Shown here: in pieces, positions 32,070 to 45,600 of the stretch
Layout of the letters: each line of letters opens with the position of its first letter
Position numbering within the stretch: position 1 is the first letter of the stretch
Source: Apoderus coryli
Lineage: Eukaryota > Arthropoda > Insecta > Coleoptera > Attelabidae
DNA length: 64,000 bases
NCBI GenBank assembly: GCA_911728435.2
Contig: OU452216.1
Coordinates: 799,981 to 863,980 of the forward strand
Direction: 5' to 3'
The notes under the pieces: model-generated
Databases searched by the model: none
Told to the model about the DNA's origin: nothing
What the model saw: the letters and a program-made list of their open reading frames with translations, nothing else
Made by a program: the position numbers and the translations under genes

Positions 32070-32728
32070 AATCAGAATCAAATTGTGTCTATTATTTTAA
32101 GTAACCATCCTTCCTTCCTTCTCTATTTTTTGGCCTCTACACTAGATAATACAGCCATCTTTGTAATTCTTGGACCTACAGTTTAGCGTGGAATGCGAAC
32201 CACGGTCATCGACCGCCAGATGCCAGCACCCACGACTATATAGTCAATAACTACTTGGCATAGGCAAGCCTACCGACTCGACCGGGAGCACCGTATACCC
32301 CTCCAACCACCATCCATGCGACTAGGTACTGCAGTATCATAATCACGTCGATGCGCGCTTGTACATGTGGGCATCTCCCGGCTCCCGGCCCTTAAATAAC
32401 CATATTTACAACAACCATTACTTAACCTAAAATATATATACAATATTTACAACAAATAAGAAAACAATACATAGACATACTACATTTACAAAGAATATGT
32501 ACAAGTCTATACCTCAGGGACCCGGTATATGACCTGGGTGGGCACGGTGTTCAGCCTCTTGTGGTTTAAATGTTTGTTTTTATTTAAACCAGTAAATGGC
32601 CCGGCTCCAAGTACGACTTATCTCCAGGCAATGATCTGCAATAGCACTTTGGGTGCAAACTAATTGAAAAAACATGAGTAAAATTAACTAACTGATTAGG
32701 CTTGTTTGTTGTTAATGCAGGAAAATTA
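32070..32728. other. Unannotated, locally GC-rich stretch
   Basis: 32140-32400 is more GC-rich than its surroundings. A single box-B-like word on the minus strand (32190-32201) is not enough to call a tRNA-derived SINE. No coding frame. Confidence 0.4.
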
Positions 32729-33310
32729 ATATAATAATAATAATGCCTTTATTTTTTGACAAAAAAAAAACAGAAAATGTATAATTCTATACCTTAATCT
32801 ACCAAAAAATTGTCAAAAAAAGGGGGAAGTTCACACAGAGTGTGCTCTACCACTTAACCCCATTGAAATTAATAGTTAATCAAAATGTATATAAAACAAA
32901 TGAAAAAAAAAATGAAAAAAACAGTACAAGTAGGTATATATCCAACCCCGGTAGGAAACATTAACAAAAACCAGATTACACTAATTATAGATATTTTTTA
33001 CAGATCATATTTGGAGTACCAGAAAAAAATAAAAATAGTCCCCCAAGTGTTTTGCTAACTGAGAAAGAAAGAAATATAAGAATAAGGTCAATTAACAAGA
33101 GATAGGTGAGGTTTGCTGTGCCCAAATCCTCTGAAACATATGTTTTTTAAAAGTTGACGGAGACAGTGTTTTAAAATCGCCAGGAATAGAATTAAGAAAG
33201 TTGCATATCGTGTATGAGAAGCTTCGTTGAAAAGTTGATGTTCTATGCACTGGAGGTGTTAATAACGATCTATTTCTTATATTAATATTGTGTACATACA
33301 TAAATGTTGT
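32729..33310 (-). mobile_element. CR1/L2-like non-LTR 3' end (element C)
   Basis: Minus strand. A tail of (ATT)n at 32729-32743 follows a 3' UTR. The last coding piece (33092-33301) reads RSLLTPPVHRTSTFQRSFSY, the conserved C-terminus of the RTs at 40013-41446 and 55291-56274. RT proper is absent: strongly 5'-truncated. Confidence 0.75.
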
Positions 33311-34599
33311 TAGTGTTGTAATTAATGCAAACTTGTGTTGTTTTAATTATTTATTGTATTTAATAATAAAGGAAGAAAATCGTATCTTCAACGTGCTTAT
33401 TAACTAGGTTGGAATATTAGAATACATATTCTTCTTACCCACTAGCAAAAGGAACTGCCAACTGTGACACTTATAATAGGGATGTGAATATGAGGATGGA
33501 ACTGTTACATTGTGTATATCAACAACAGCTACAAATTTCACAAATTTATTCAATGAAATGCTTTGATGAAGCTACAGAAATTTTAAATAGCTTTTACTCA
33601 TCTGACACGCTCAACTCCAGTAGAACTCATCCAAACAGAAGTCTTTCACCATAAATCTGATAGCTTCCCCATTATCCAACTATCCAAAGAAAATCAATTC
33701 AGCACTTTTGTCTCACACAATACCAAATTTATTTAGTACTTGCCTGTATTCCAGCCACAAAATATCTACCACGTAATATGCCCGAAAATCCTAAAAACAC
33801 GTTACGCAGTAAACATTCTTTAAAAGATAAATCCAAAAACATATAAGCTGGAAATATTCCCAGTGCTTATTCCCTTAGATATCAAAGGTAGATTTGTATT
33901 TAACATTAAAATATCTTACGATAAACTCATTAAAAAGGCAGCAACAGAATTGAATTTTCACAATACCTAAATTAAAATAATCATTATAGGTTAAAGTTCA
34001 TTAATTAGAGGTTAAAACAAAAGAATAATATATCATCACTTGATAATTTCAGATCAAATAAAAATCTGCATTTATCAACAAGACTCCATGTTGATTTCAA
34101 AAACAAGAAAGACCAAAGAAAATAATTTGTCAATATCATTTCAACATACCTTTTTATTTTATCCAAAAATAAATAAATAAAAATAGAAATTTTAATTCGA
34201 TATGAATTAGAAAATTTTCTTTAAGAAGTGCTTCGTTCAAAAGCTTGGAGAAGAAGAAGGTAAACAAAAACAATCCTCTAATTTACCACCAGCGGCTAAA
34301 TCTAACAACGATCCGATGTTGTCAGATCAAAACTGCATAAATCCTCAAAATAATTAATTCATCAGCCAATCAGAATTCAGTAGCCATTTTTGGGACTAAA
34401 ACAACACTGCCTAATTAGCCTATAAAATACAACAAACATTGTCACCACTATCGTTATCAACAATTAAGACCACAGTATTGCCATCTTAATAACAAAAATG
34501 CTCAATAAATGAAATAAAAATTTTCAAACTTACTTGAGTAATGATTCACATTTCGATAAAACACCCACTACTCGCGTGTAACAAAACCGTTACACATCC
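33311..34599. other. Unrecognised AT-rich stretch
   Basis: No domain found. TATAAAA near 34423 and polyadenylation-like words near 34505 could mark an LTR remnant, but no partner was seen. Confidence 0.3.
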
Positions 34600-35016
34600 C
34601 AGCGAATGTAAATGTTCACCAATATAGCAGATTATTCGAGTGCTTTGAAAACCTTTCATCTTCAAGAATATTGATTATGGGAGACTTTAATGTGCACTAC
34701 GAAGTAAAACTGTCAGCTGATACCACTAATCCTCATCTTGAATTAATTCAAAACTTTATCTCATTCTTTGATCTTACACAACATAACATGGTCATTTGCT
34801 CGATCTTGTTTTATGTAATTTGTATTGTGAAGTATCCTCCTGCAACCGACCATTGGTAGCTGAGGATAATTATTATTGTCCAACACTCCTTATTTCCCTA
34901 CTTGTCAAACAGGGATCACACCAAAAGAGCTTCGTATCAGGCAAATTCCTCATTGTTATATGGAAAAACAGGTGGTCAAGTGTGACCTCCAGATTTAATT
35001 CCACTAGAATACATTG
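34600..35016 (+). pseudogene. Non-LTR endonuclease fragment, decayed
   Basis: A frame reads ILIMGDFNVHY, the Asp/Asn block of the exonuclease-endonuclease-phosphatase domain. A second frame continues LLDLVLCNLYCEV, a later block, after a shift near 34796. No RT is linked, so this is an isolated, frameshifted ORF2 piece, possibly CR1-like. Confidence 0.55.
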
Positions 35017-38000
35017 ATAGCATCAAAACTAGAATAACTCGAGCCTATGGACAGATATCTCCAAAAACATTACGAAAGTTCCGGCATTACTGTTGTTACG
35101 GGCTAAAGGCATCCACAGAATATAACTGTTTAAACTGGCGGAATGAGAGATCTTCAATGCATATGATGAATATTTATTTATAAAATCGTAACATACCTTA
35201 AAGTAATCATGAACGAATAATTTCGCTACTATTGTACTACTTAATTTTATTTAAAAAGCATCCAGATAAATGCGATGACACGCAATACCACAACAACAGT
35301 ACCAAACAAGCTCTGAGCGTCATAACTTTGGGGATGATCATTAATCCAACAAGTTGGCACCTAAAAGAAATGGAGAAAGAATCATTTAATAACACGAACA
35401 GTTCATTCAGGGTGAGACATGGTTGTGAAATTGATGGAGCGTACCTTCTTACGGTTGACCACTGTTTACATCTTCACATAGTGCCTGGATAATAGCTGGC
35501 CTGGAGTATGAATTTGATCATCCAATGCATTCACTAAAATATATATATATTTTCATTACCTATTTCTTTAAAATATCATTAAATATCAAAATTTCTGCTT
35601 TGTTTACAATAATAAATAATTGTTGTTATTAATTGGGGTTATTTGCAATAAATAATCTGATATGTTGAAAGACAGCTGACAATTGAGGGATGTATTGGAA
35701 CATTTGGACTATTCCGTTTCTTATTTTGGGGCCTACTGTTGTTGTTTTGGTCTTCGGCTGGTCGTAGATTCGTGTCCGATTTATTCAATTACTCATTTTG
35801 AGATCGTTCGATGAGCGGTGTAATTACCGGTTCGGAGGAATAATTATGGTTCGCAGACACGGGGATGTTGTGATTGTATTTATTGGAAAAGGAACACGGA
35901 AAACGTACATTATCACCCAGCCCTAATCTGACGTGGGGGCAGGCTGACGGTGCAAGATTTTGACACATAAAACGGTACTCGTTCATTTTGGTTTTGGAGG
36001 GTCCTACCTGAAAGGTGTATGAAGTAATAATCCACCCAATTTTCGTGAAGTATAATATTTTCAACAAATAAGGGCAGCAAATTGTAGTTTTGTAACTCAA
36101 GAGAGTTGTTTGCCTCAGCGGAGCGCTGGATTGAAAGTTGAATTTATATTAATTACGTGCTTTACAAATATACCCTCCTAACCTGATCACCACGAGGCCA
36201 TCTACCATCTTAGGTGAGTGTCACTTACTATATTCAGGCAAAATAAGTATATTTTCTGTGCAACAATTTCAATTACTTACCATTTCGGATGAGGCTATTA
36301 TAATAGTGTTTTCGATTAGGCCTCAAAAGCCACCCTCAGCATCACCGCGGAGCGGCTGAAGCGTTTGTCAGACCCTGAGTCACGGGCACGAGTTGTGCGA
36401 AGAATTAACCAGATACTATCGGTATAAGCGAATTTCGGCACGTGTCTGATACAGTGCAGGCAGTCCAGTTCATCGGAGCAGGGTCCTGGCATTGTTTAGT
36501 CATCCAAGGTTGGTGTCGTGCAAGACAGACTGGACACGATCTTCGTCAAAGCGGCGTGTGAGTACCCAACTCGAGTAGAACTTCATCGGACTTAAACCAC
36601 GTATTTTAGTGAAGTAGGTACAGCATTCATCAGTGTCACTTTGCTGTAATTGTTTCTGAATCAATGCATATAGATTACCAGTAACGTTAGCACTTTATCC
36701 TGTAACTTCACAGTTGTTTTTTTTTTGTCAGTGACCTGAAATAGTTCACTTAGTGAAATAACTTTAAACTTGGCCGTGGTGGCTTTTCATATTCTTTTCT
36801 TTTTTTTTTTTGTGAACACACAAGCGTATCACTAGAACCGCTGTACGGTGGATAAGCTTTGATTTATTGCTTTAATATTATTATTATATATTTGGTATTT
36901 CTTTTAGTAGAAGAGTATTACTTACCTTTCAGGAATTTGTTTATATGTTATGTTGTGTATATTGATGTGAGCCTTGTATGATCATACCTAGGTAACAGTA
37001 CCACGTTGAGTAAATGTTAATTGTTTAAAATACGCGCTAACTATACATATTAATTGCGTCACGATTTTTTATAAATTTAAATAGTACTGTGCGCATGTTT
37101 AAGGCGGCACAGGTACAGATAATCATTTCCAATAAATCCGCCATCCTCTCTTGGACTCAATATTGGTTTTTTTTAATTACCAATTTGGTTTTATAATTTC
37201 ATAACCTCACTTTCAATCTCACCAATCGATTAACTGTCATTTTTATATTTATCGGCACTTCTTAATTGATGGCCCGCATAGTAGGGAGTGCATAAGCTCC
37301 GCTAGAGATTACGACGCATGCGCACACATATCCAAGTATAAGAATTCAAAAATTTGAAAGTGTATTGTTGATATTATGTTTAATTAATTGTAGAGTACAA
37401 TTGAGTTTGTCGGCTATAAGGTTATAAGATAGTTACAAATTATTATTATAGATTATATATTTTATATTATTATTATAGGTTATATATATTTATTTACAAA
37501 GAATTATTATTAGAGATCATATATTTACAAAGATTATAGAGTCTATATTTACTAAAAATTATAGATTATATTTACAAATATTAATACATTGTGTTACTAA
37601 CTATTCAATTTAATTATTTTCAAATTTTTATTAATAAATTTCTGATTCGGAATCATTTTGGATACGGTGTTGTTTACTTTCCCTCTTAGTGAGTTCCCGT
37701 TTTCTTTATTTATAGTACTATCGATCGATCCTTTTATACAGGGGCATTTTTGAAACGGGTGGCGTCCAGGCAGTTTTGTTCCACTCCCAATCTCTGATTG
37801 AGCTAGGCCATTAAGTAAAAGGATCGCTGATAACATAAAGAGATAGCGCCATCTCTGATTTTAGTCTTGCCACCCGTGAATTTTTGTTTTTGCTTGCTGC
37901 TGCGCACCCAAATTACAAAAGGTTCGCAGTAGCGTAGCGTAAACACTGTTTAGAAAAATAATAAGGCGCACTTTGAGCATTTAATACAATAATTTTCCAA

Positions 38001-38394
38001 ATGTCTTCTAATTTAATCGTGTCTACTTTAGATGACGAATTATTCTGTGTGACAAGTTTTAATGTGAAAGCACTGTATACATTTTTTACAGCAATTCATG
38101 AAATTGAATTTATAGGCTAACCTGTTTTAGAGCTATTTACGTAAATTATTTGGGGTTAGAGGACCCTTTTATAGCATTCACAAACTAGACAAGAATTATA
38201 GCTGTCTACTATTTGGTAGCAAAAATCAAACTAAAACTAGATTCAAATTTGTTTTATTGAATTCAATATGTAACACAACTTATTTTTAAAAAACAACAAA
38301 TAACGAAATTTTTGTTTCAAGAAATATTTTAACAAGTAAAGAAAATCAAAATAACCAAAAAAACCAACAATGTCTAATTTCCACAGCCACCTAC
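35017..38394. other. Long stretch without a supported gene
   Basis: Several chance frames. A GC-richer coding-like segment on the plus strand at about 36330-36432 (codes LSITAERLKRLSDPES) is bounded by AG and GT and could be an exon, but nothing joins it. 37440-37590 is a degenerate AT repeat (TATTATTATAGATTATA-like). AT-rich sequence elsewhere. Confidence 0.35.
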
Positions 38395-38513
38395 CTAATG
38401 AAAGAATGTGAAATTACTATTACGTATTCCAAAAATGGATGGCCTAGCCGTGTCCGAGTTATCGCCAAAAGTCTCCGACAAAAAACTCATCTCTGGACTT
38501 GCTGGATATTCCA
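38395..38513 (-). CDS. Exon 6 (last) of the host gene
   Basis: Acceptor TTTCAG before 38513. It completes the split GTG codon, reads EYPASPEMSFLSETFGD, and ends at TAG 38397-38395. The protein ends SNFTFFH. Confidence 0.7.
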
Positions 38514-39606
38514 CTGAAATTAATAAAAATATATTCATAAGTAATAATAGATACGAATTGCTTGTTACATAATGTAACAAGACTTTAAGTTATGTTGGAA
38601 ATTTGCTTCACACTACCATGTTCTCACCAGACGAGCCGTTTCGATGATCCACAACAACTCATCAGTGGTGATCGACAGTAGTGCAAAAAGTTTAATAGAA
38701 TTGGAGTCAGACACGCTATATTTTCAATTAACGATGAATTATTGTTCTTTGCAACATAAGAAAAGTGCAGTGTGGTTGCGTGTTAAATTAATTGAAACAA
38801 ATAAAGCAAAATGTACTTTCCTACAAAGGATCTGCAAAATGTATCTTAGGCTGAAACTAGAATTATAGTTATTTTTGATATTTTTTCTTTAAATATGGTA
38901 ATGCGTATGTTCTTTGTGTCATAAGTATCCATATCCAAAGTAGGTATCAGATACATTGAACTCAAGTATCCTTTCGATACCGATAGTTGTTTGTATCCAA
39001 GTTGCACATTACTAATCGGCAGGCAATGTGATTCAAATTTCCAACATTTACGAATAGAGCTTATACTAGCACGAACGACACCAAGATGTATGTGATGACA
39101 TCTTGTGGTCATTTGGTATCTAGTGCCAGTATAAGCTCTTATTCGTCAATAAAGCCTTCCGTTGTGCAATTCGGGCATTTCTAGTGTTGCCAATAGGATT
39201 TAATGGAGTTGTTACTTCTATCGGTTGTCTAATAATAGACTGCATTAAGAAGATTGAGCAGCTGGGTGAATTATAAATAGGTGTGCGCCCCAACAGAGCC
39301 TTCGGTTATCGCAGTGGAAGGTTCGGGCGGATCAACTTGAACTGCTGATCCTCAATATCTAATTGATAATCTAACACTTTTTTTTCTGGTACGTACACAG
39401 TGCGGAAGTAGACAATACGCAACAAATTGTTGTTAAATTATTACTTACCATCTGAAGGACTAACCATGTTAGCTTCAGCTCCATCTAACATCATGCCGTT
39501 GTTTGTTGTCTCGATCTGAAATACATATTTGAAATATCAGGTAAACTACATAGATATTCGAAAGCCAACTTTAATCTCATGTTATATGACCAAATAGAGC
39601 AAATTC

Positions 39607-39637
<31 letters not shown>

Positions 39638-42600
39638 AATGACTTTATTGTGAATTGTAAATGTAACACAAAAGGCGAAGTTGAGACGTGGTCTCCTAGC
39701 TTAACCTGTTTCGAATTTTAAACCTACATATTAACATATAAGTTATTATAATATTTCTTATATAAAACAATAATAATTACAGCAAAAACAACAAACATAC
39801 ACGCACAAAAAAGAACTAAAACAAATAATCGCAAATCCTAACCCTATACACAGTATTTAGCAATTATTAATCTTTAATTTTCGACCATAGTATTGAAACT
39901 AACAAATACTAATTTTAATAAAACAGAATAAACTAAAGAAAAAAAAAGAAAAAAAAAAAAGTGCATTCTAATTCACTCAACAGAAACCCAAAATCTTATA
40001 CCTATATACTTGCTATATACAGTAGTTATTATTAACGATAAAAATTCTAGCAGCAGTTTTGAAACTTGGTCCAGACAAGCATGCCACCCGATCAGGCAAC
40101 GCATTGTATAGTTTAGCTATTGTATAACTAAATGACCTTTCGAATAAAGTTGTGCTATGCATAGGCGGAGTTATGATGCGACCATTGCGAGTATCAATCG
40201 AATGCACGGCCCCCCCAAATCTAAGCTTACCGAACAAATACTCCGGCGTTTTCGAAAAAATAATTTTATTGAAACAAGCAAGAGCATGCAGATGGCGTCT
40301 TTGATTCATTGTAAGCCACCCCAGCTCAGTAATCTTTGCACTAACACCCCGATCCCTTCCTCTAAGTCCAGTTATTAAGCGAACGCAGGAATTCTGCATA
40401 AGCTGAATCCTGCGCTTATCTATACTACTAAGACAAGGGCCGTAAACAACATCACCGAAGTTAAAATGCGAGAGGACCAGGCTGTCACATAATAACTTTT
40501 TGAGCGGAGCAGTCAGCAACTTCCTCTGGCTATATATCATTTTCAAATTGTAAAACGCTTTTTTTATGCAGACACTTACGTGTTCGGTGAACCTCAACTC
40601 AGCATCCACCATCAGACCCAGATCTTTCACAGTACTTGTACAATTCAATGCAAAACCCTCTACCGTTAGGGAGAAATCCTCGCAGTATGTAGCTCGGGCT
40701 CTAGGGGGGCCGAGTAACAACAACTGCGATTTACCGGGGTTTATCTCAAGGCAATGATTCCTGGATGCACCAATCAAACGTCCCAAATCCTCGTCGAACT
40801 GGTGCTTGGTTTCATCTATATCAGCAGGTAAAAATGACATATAGAGCTGGGTGTCGTCGGCATAAAGATGAGCCGAGCAGTGCCTCAAGGACTTCAGGAG
40901 CTGCGACGTATAAATTGAAAATAAAATCGGACCAAGAATGGAGCCCTGTGGCACACCAGTGCTTAATATTCCGGACCCAGAAACCGCCTTACCCAAAACG
41001 ACAACCTGACTTCTGTCCTTTAAATACGTCCCGAGCAAAGAAACAGCAGAATCCCCGAACCCCAGGTAACCCACAATGGCCAGCAACAAACCATGATCGA
41101 TGCGGTCAAACGCCTTTGTATAATCTAGTAGTAGTAAGCCCGTTAACCGACGCTGATCCGCCGCCGTCAATGTATCATCCAGTATTTTAAGTAGTGCCGT
41201 GGAGCAGCTGTGACCCCGACGAAATCCCGACTGGACCTCCGGCAACAACCCATGCTCATCCAGATATTTCTTCATCTGACTGCACATTACTCTTTCAATG
41301 ACCTTTGAGAGTGTTGGGAGTATACTAATCGGTCGAAGATCTTTTAGTGTTGAAGGTTTTTTAGTTTTAGGGATCGGTATAACGTTAGCTTGTTTCCAGC
41401 ATTCCACCCAATTATTATTATCTTTTTGAAAGAGTCCGTTCGACAAAAGTCCCCGGTTTTACTGCAGCCTTATGAGGTGACTGTGAAAGATCCTGCATTT
41501 TTATGCGACCCAATGCAACAACCTTGCACTTTCCACTAGCTTGACGAGTTCAGGTTTGGGGTGTAAATATATGCCGGCGCAATTAGCAAATGTCCAAAAA
41601 TAGGTTTTGTTAAACAAGCCCAAATAACTACAGGGGAATATGAACGCGACTATTGTGTGGGTAATGGGACCTAATGGGGTAAGTGGCTCTCTGTCCACCC
41701 GTTATAGTGAATGTCTATTCACCAGTTAACTAGTAGATGTAGCCAAACACATTATTTTACAACGCGTATCCATCTGGGGATACATACCACATCTAAATCG
41801 AGTGTTTGTCAACTCCTGACCGATCACCACCCATGAGTCGTGAATCAACGAAACGCAGTCTGATGATAGTAAAGGGTCTGACAGACAATTTCTATCGTTA
41901 AACTAAAACACGTTTTACCACTTCAGCAAAACACTTTTGTATTCTCGACGCGCGTTTCGCTCACACTGTTAGCATCCTCATGAGATAATTAAAACTAAAC
42001 TAACACTAAACACCGTCCACCTTATATACTAGGTACTTACATACCAGGGCGAGGCGCTGTAATTGGTCGCCTTGCTACCAATGAGAGGGCGGTACATACG
42101 TCACAATATATTGATTATTTACAAACTACAGAATGCAAAATACTATTGGACCGTTATCTTTGTTTAGAGCTTTTCAATTATTTTTAATAATTTCCAAACT
42201 TTCATAAGCTTCCAAATATCTATTTTTTAATTGGTCGATTTTCTTGGAAATGACTTTTTTGTTTGGGTACATGTTTTTGTTTTATATATAGTTAAACATT
42301 TAATATTTTTCTAGAAATTTGAAAAAAAGGTTCTGTTGCCTGAAGAAGACAACCTAATGTTGTCGAAACGTAGTATACCAAAAAGAATGTGACATGAAAT
42401 AAATACACAATATTTATTTAAAAAAATAATGTCATCTGAACTCATTCCCAAAAAAATCAACCAATTAAAAAACTGAATAATAAGGGTCAAGAAAACTTTC
42501 AAGAAAAATATGGCAAAATATCTATAATTGCAGAATTTATCAAGTTTTCTTGGGTATTGGGACTAAATGAAACTCAGTAATTCTGAATTTTAAATTCTAT

Positions 42601-45600
42601 TGCAACGTTTCGTGCAATATGTGCAAATTAATTTGACCAGATTTTCTATGGTAGGTATTAGACTCTGTGTCACTGTAATCTAATTTTTTTAAATGTTATG
42701 TTAGTCTGTTTGGTCATCGTCCTTTTTTTGAATGTTTATTTTTATTTGTACAACTTTTAGTTTATTAAGGTTTTATGTTTTTTAGCCTGATGATGTGCAC
42801 ATATTGCACGAAACGTTGCAATAGAATTTAAAATTCAGAATTACTGAGTTTCATTTAGTTCCAATACCCAAGAAAACTTGATAAATTGAAACAAAGTGAG
42901 ATGATAGTTTGATAATTGATTATAATTGCAGACTTCAACAATCTTAAGGTATACTAGAATCTACGCTATGACTATTTACAAACGTAAATGCCAGATTTTT
43001 CCGTCATCTCTACTTCATCTTTTGGATTGCCCAACAGATTGCCTAGACGTGTACCAGATTGAAAAACAGTTTTAATGCCAATATCCCCAAAAATCTTATT
43101 TAAACCGCGGATGAATTTTGGAAGATATGGAATCGAAATTAATTTAGAACTATCTTGACTTTGTCGGAAAGTGTATTTTTAAACTTATATTTTCTAACTA
43201 GTTTATCAACGAAATTATCATCATAACCATTGGCTCTAGCCACCATTTTAATTATATTTTTCTCTGTACCGAAACGGTTTTTATTTAGGGAGAATTTCAT
43301 TAATCATGTACAAGAAAATTTGAGCAAAAGTGTTGGTTTCTCTGTCGCGTAAAGGGGAACACTCAGAGCCAGATTAAAACTATTAGGTAATTATTGAAGT
43401 AAAATTGCCTGGCAATACCGTAGTAAATAATTTTAAAGTTAATTGAATGATATTTTTTCAATCTATATTGTAATATTACAATAATGCATAAGGTTTGTAT
43501 TTGGAGTTAATAATAATACTACTAATTTTGAAAATAATAAAGTTACATGTTTATAGATTAAAAGAGCTCGTGTGGGCTGACAAAGCGCGATTTATAAAAT
43601 GGAGGTCATAGTAATTACGATATAAGGACTGTTGTTGTCTGTAATCTTACCAAAAGAATAGTGAGTAATTTATAAAAGTTAATTGTTAATATATTCAACA
43701 AACTGTCAGTCAGATAGTCAAATTTTATATTCACCATCGAAAACCATCGCTCTGTTAGCTAACAGTTAAATAAGTAAAACCCTAAACTTGTAGGTTGGAT
43801 ACATATTTTTTTTGTTTCAAATTATAACCTAAAATAATTTTATATTACAAATTACTATATTATATAAATATTTTACACTAGTATTTTAATTAACATAACA
43901 GCAATGTCGTGCAATATTCAAAAGAAAAGATTGGCAAACTTTTACGCACCATGAAAAAGAAACACTTTTTAGGTTAGTGGAAAAATATTTTCGTATAATC
44001 GAAATTAATGGTTTTTATAATAAACAAAAAATAGAGTGTTGGGAAAAATTATATTATTTAAAGTAGCCTGAAGATAATCCAACTTTTCAAATATGAAATC
44101 CAAAACCTTCTACATCATCCAATTCCAACAATAAATTATTACGCGGATTTATAATTCTTTCTCTTCTAAATTCATCATCATCACTACTTGAGCATGAATT
44201 ACTGGAGTCTGAAAAAATATTTGCTACATCCAATCTGTGCATATTGGTTTCAGTTTATTTGCATAATAATTATTATACCTACTTAATTATATATACAGGG
44301 TGGTCCAACGAAAAGTTTGCACCTAGCTTTTCTCTTTTTTTTGTAGTCGAATGCGAAAATGCTCGGACACGTCGATTTTGCTTTTGAGGGGGACACATTT
44401 TAAACATATTTTTCGATCTGCGCCTTTAACCCCCTAGCGGGGGTGAGTAACAACCCTAAAATTTTAAATGGAAAGAGGGGTCTAATGACATATCATTTGA
44501 AAGGACACAAAATTGTCTTTCTAATGATACCCTATTTGTCGAATTTTACTAAAACAGTTAATACGAAAACGACTTTAAAGACATTAAGCCGATAATTTTG
44601 GTATTAATGAGAAATACAAATAAGTTTTAATTATTACGACTGAAAACAACTAGAATCATTTCTAAATTATTTACTTTGAAGAAAAACGGGATTTCAAAAA
44701 CACTATCTTATTTATCAGAACTAAATTCCTCACTAATCGTTTGCGTTTTTTGTTGAAATAAAAACTGCAGATACGTGTAGGAAAAGAATTTACACCGTTT
44801 ATTTTAGTCTTTTCATTGATTCAGTTTGGTTGCTTCTCAAGTTATTTTACTTTTACCGTACAAAATGATTTATTCCATTCTAGAACGAGTTGAAATTGTT
44901 AAACTTTATTTTCAAAATAATAGTAGTGCTAGACTTACGGCTCGCTTATTTAATGAGAGACATCCCGATAAAAATGTGAATGATGTGTACGTTGGCAAGT
45001 TAGTTAAAAAGTTTGTAGATACCGGATCTGTCTGTAATGTAAAACACCAGCCGCAGAAACCGATCAGAAATGAAGCTGTGGAAGTCGCTGTTTTAGGGCA
45101 TGTTGAAATGGATCATAGTCAAAGTACCCGTCAACTAGCTGAAGCCTCAGGTGTCTCCCGTTCGTCCATAATACGAATTTTAAAAGCGTACAAATTTCAT
45201 CCGTACAAAATCAAATTAGTACAGGAACTAAATGAGGATGATCCTGATAGAAGGCTGCAATTTTGTGAAGCAATGAGCCAGCGTTTAATTGAAGATCCGC
45301 AATTATTATTTAACATTTGTTTTTCCGACGAATGCACATTTTATTTGAATGGAGCTGTAAATAGGCACAATTGCCGTTACTGGGATGACAGTAACCCACA
45401 TTTATTCCGTGAGGTTCATACCCAGTATCCTCAAAAAATAAACGTCTGGTGTGGCATATTAGGAAATCATATTATAGGACCACTTTTTATTCCTGGAAAT
45501 TTAACTGGTGAAGTGTACCTAAACATGCTTGAAGACACAATTGATCCTTTAATAACACAAATAATAGAAGATGACCAAAATCATACTGCTGATCGGCTTT

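Noticed and set aside
32190..32201. Box-B-like word (GGTTCGCATTCC on minus) suggesting a tRNA-derived SINE
   Set aside because: No convincing box A at proper distance and no cloverleaf; a single box is not enough.
40157..41190. Plus-strand frames within the RT of element D
   Set aside because: Antisense shadows of the well-supported RT frame.
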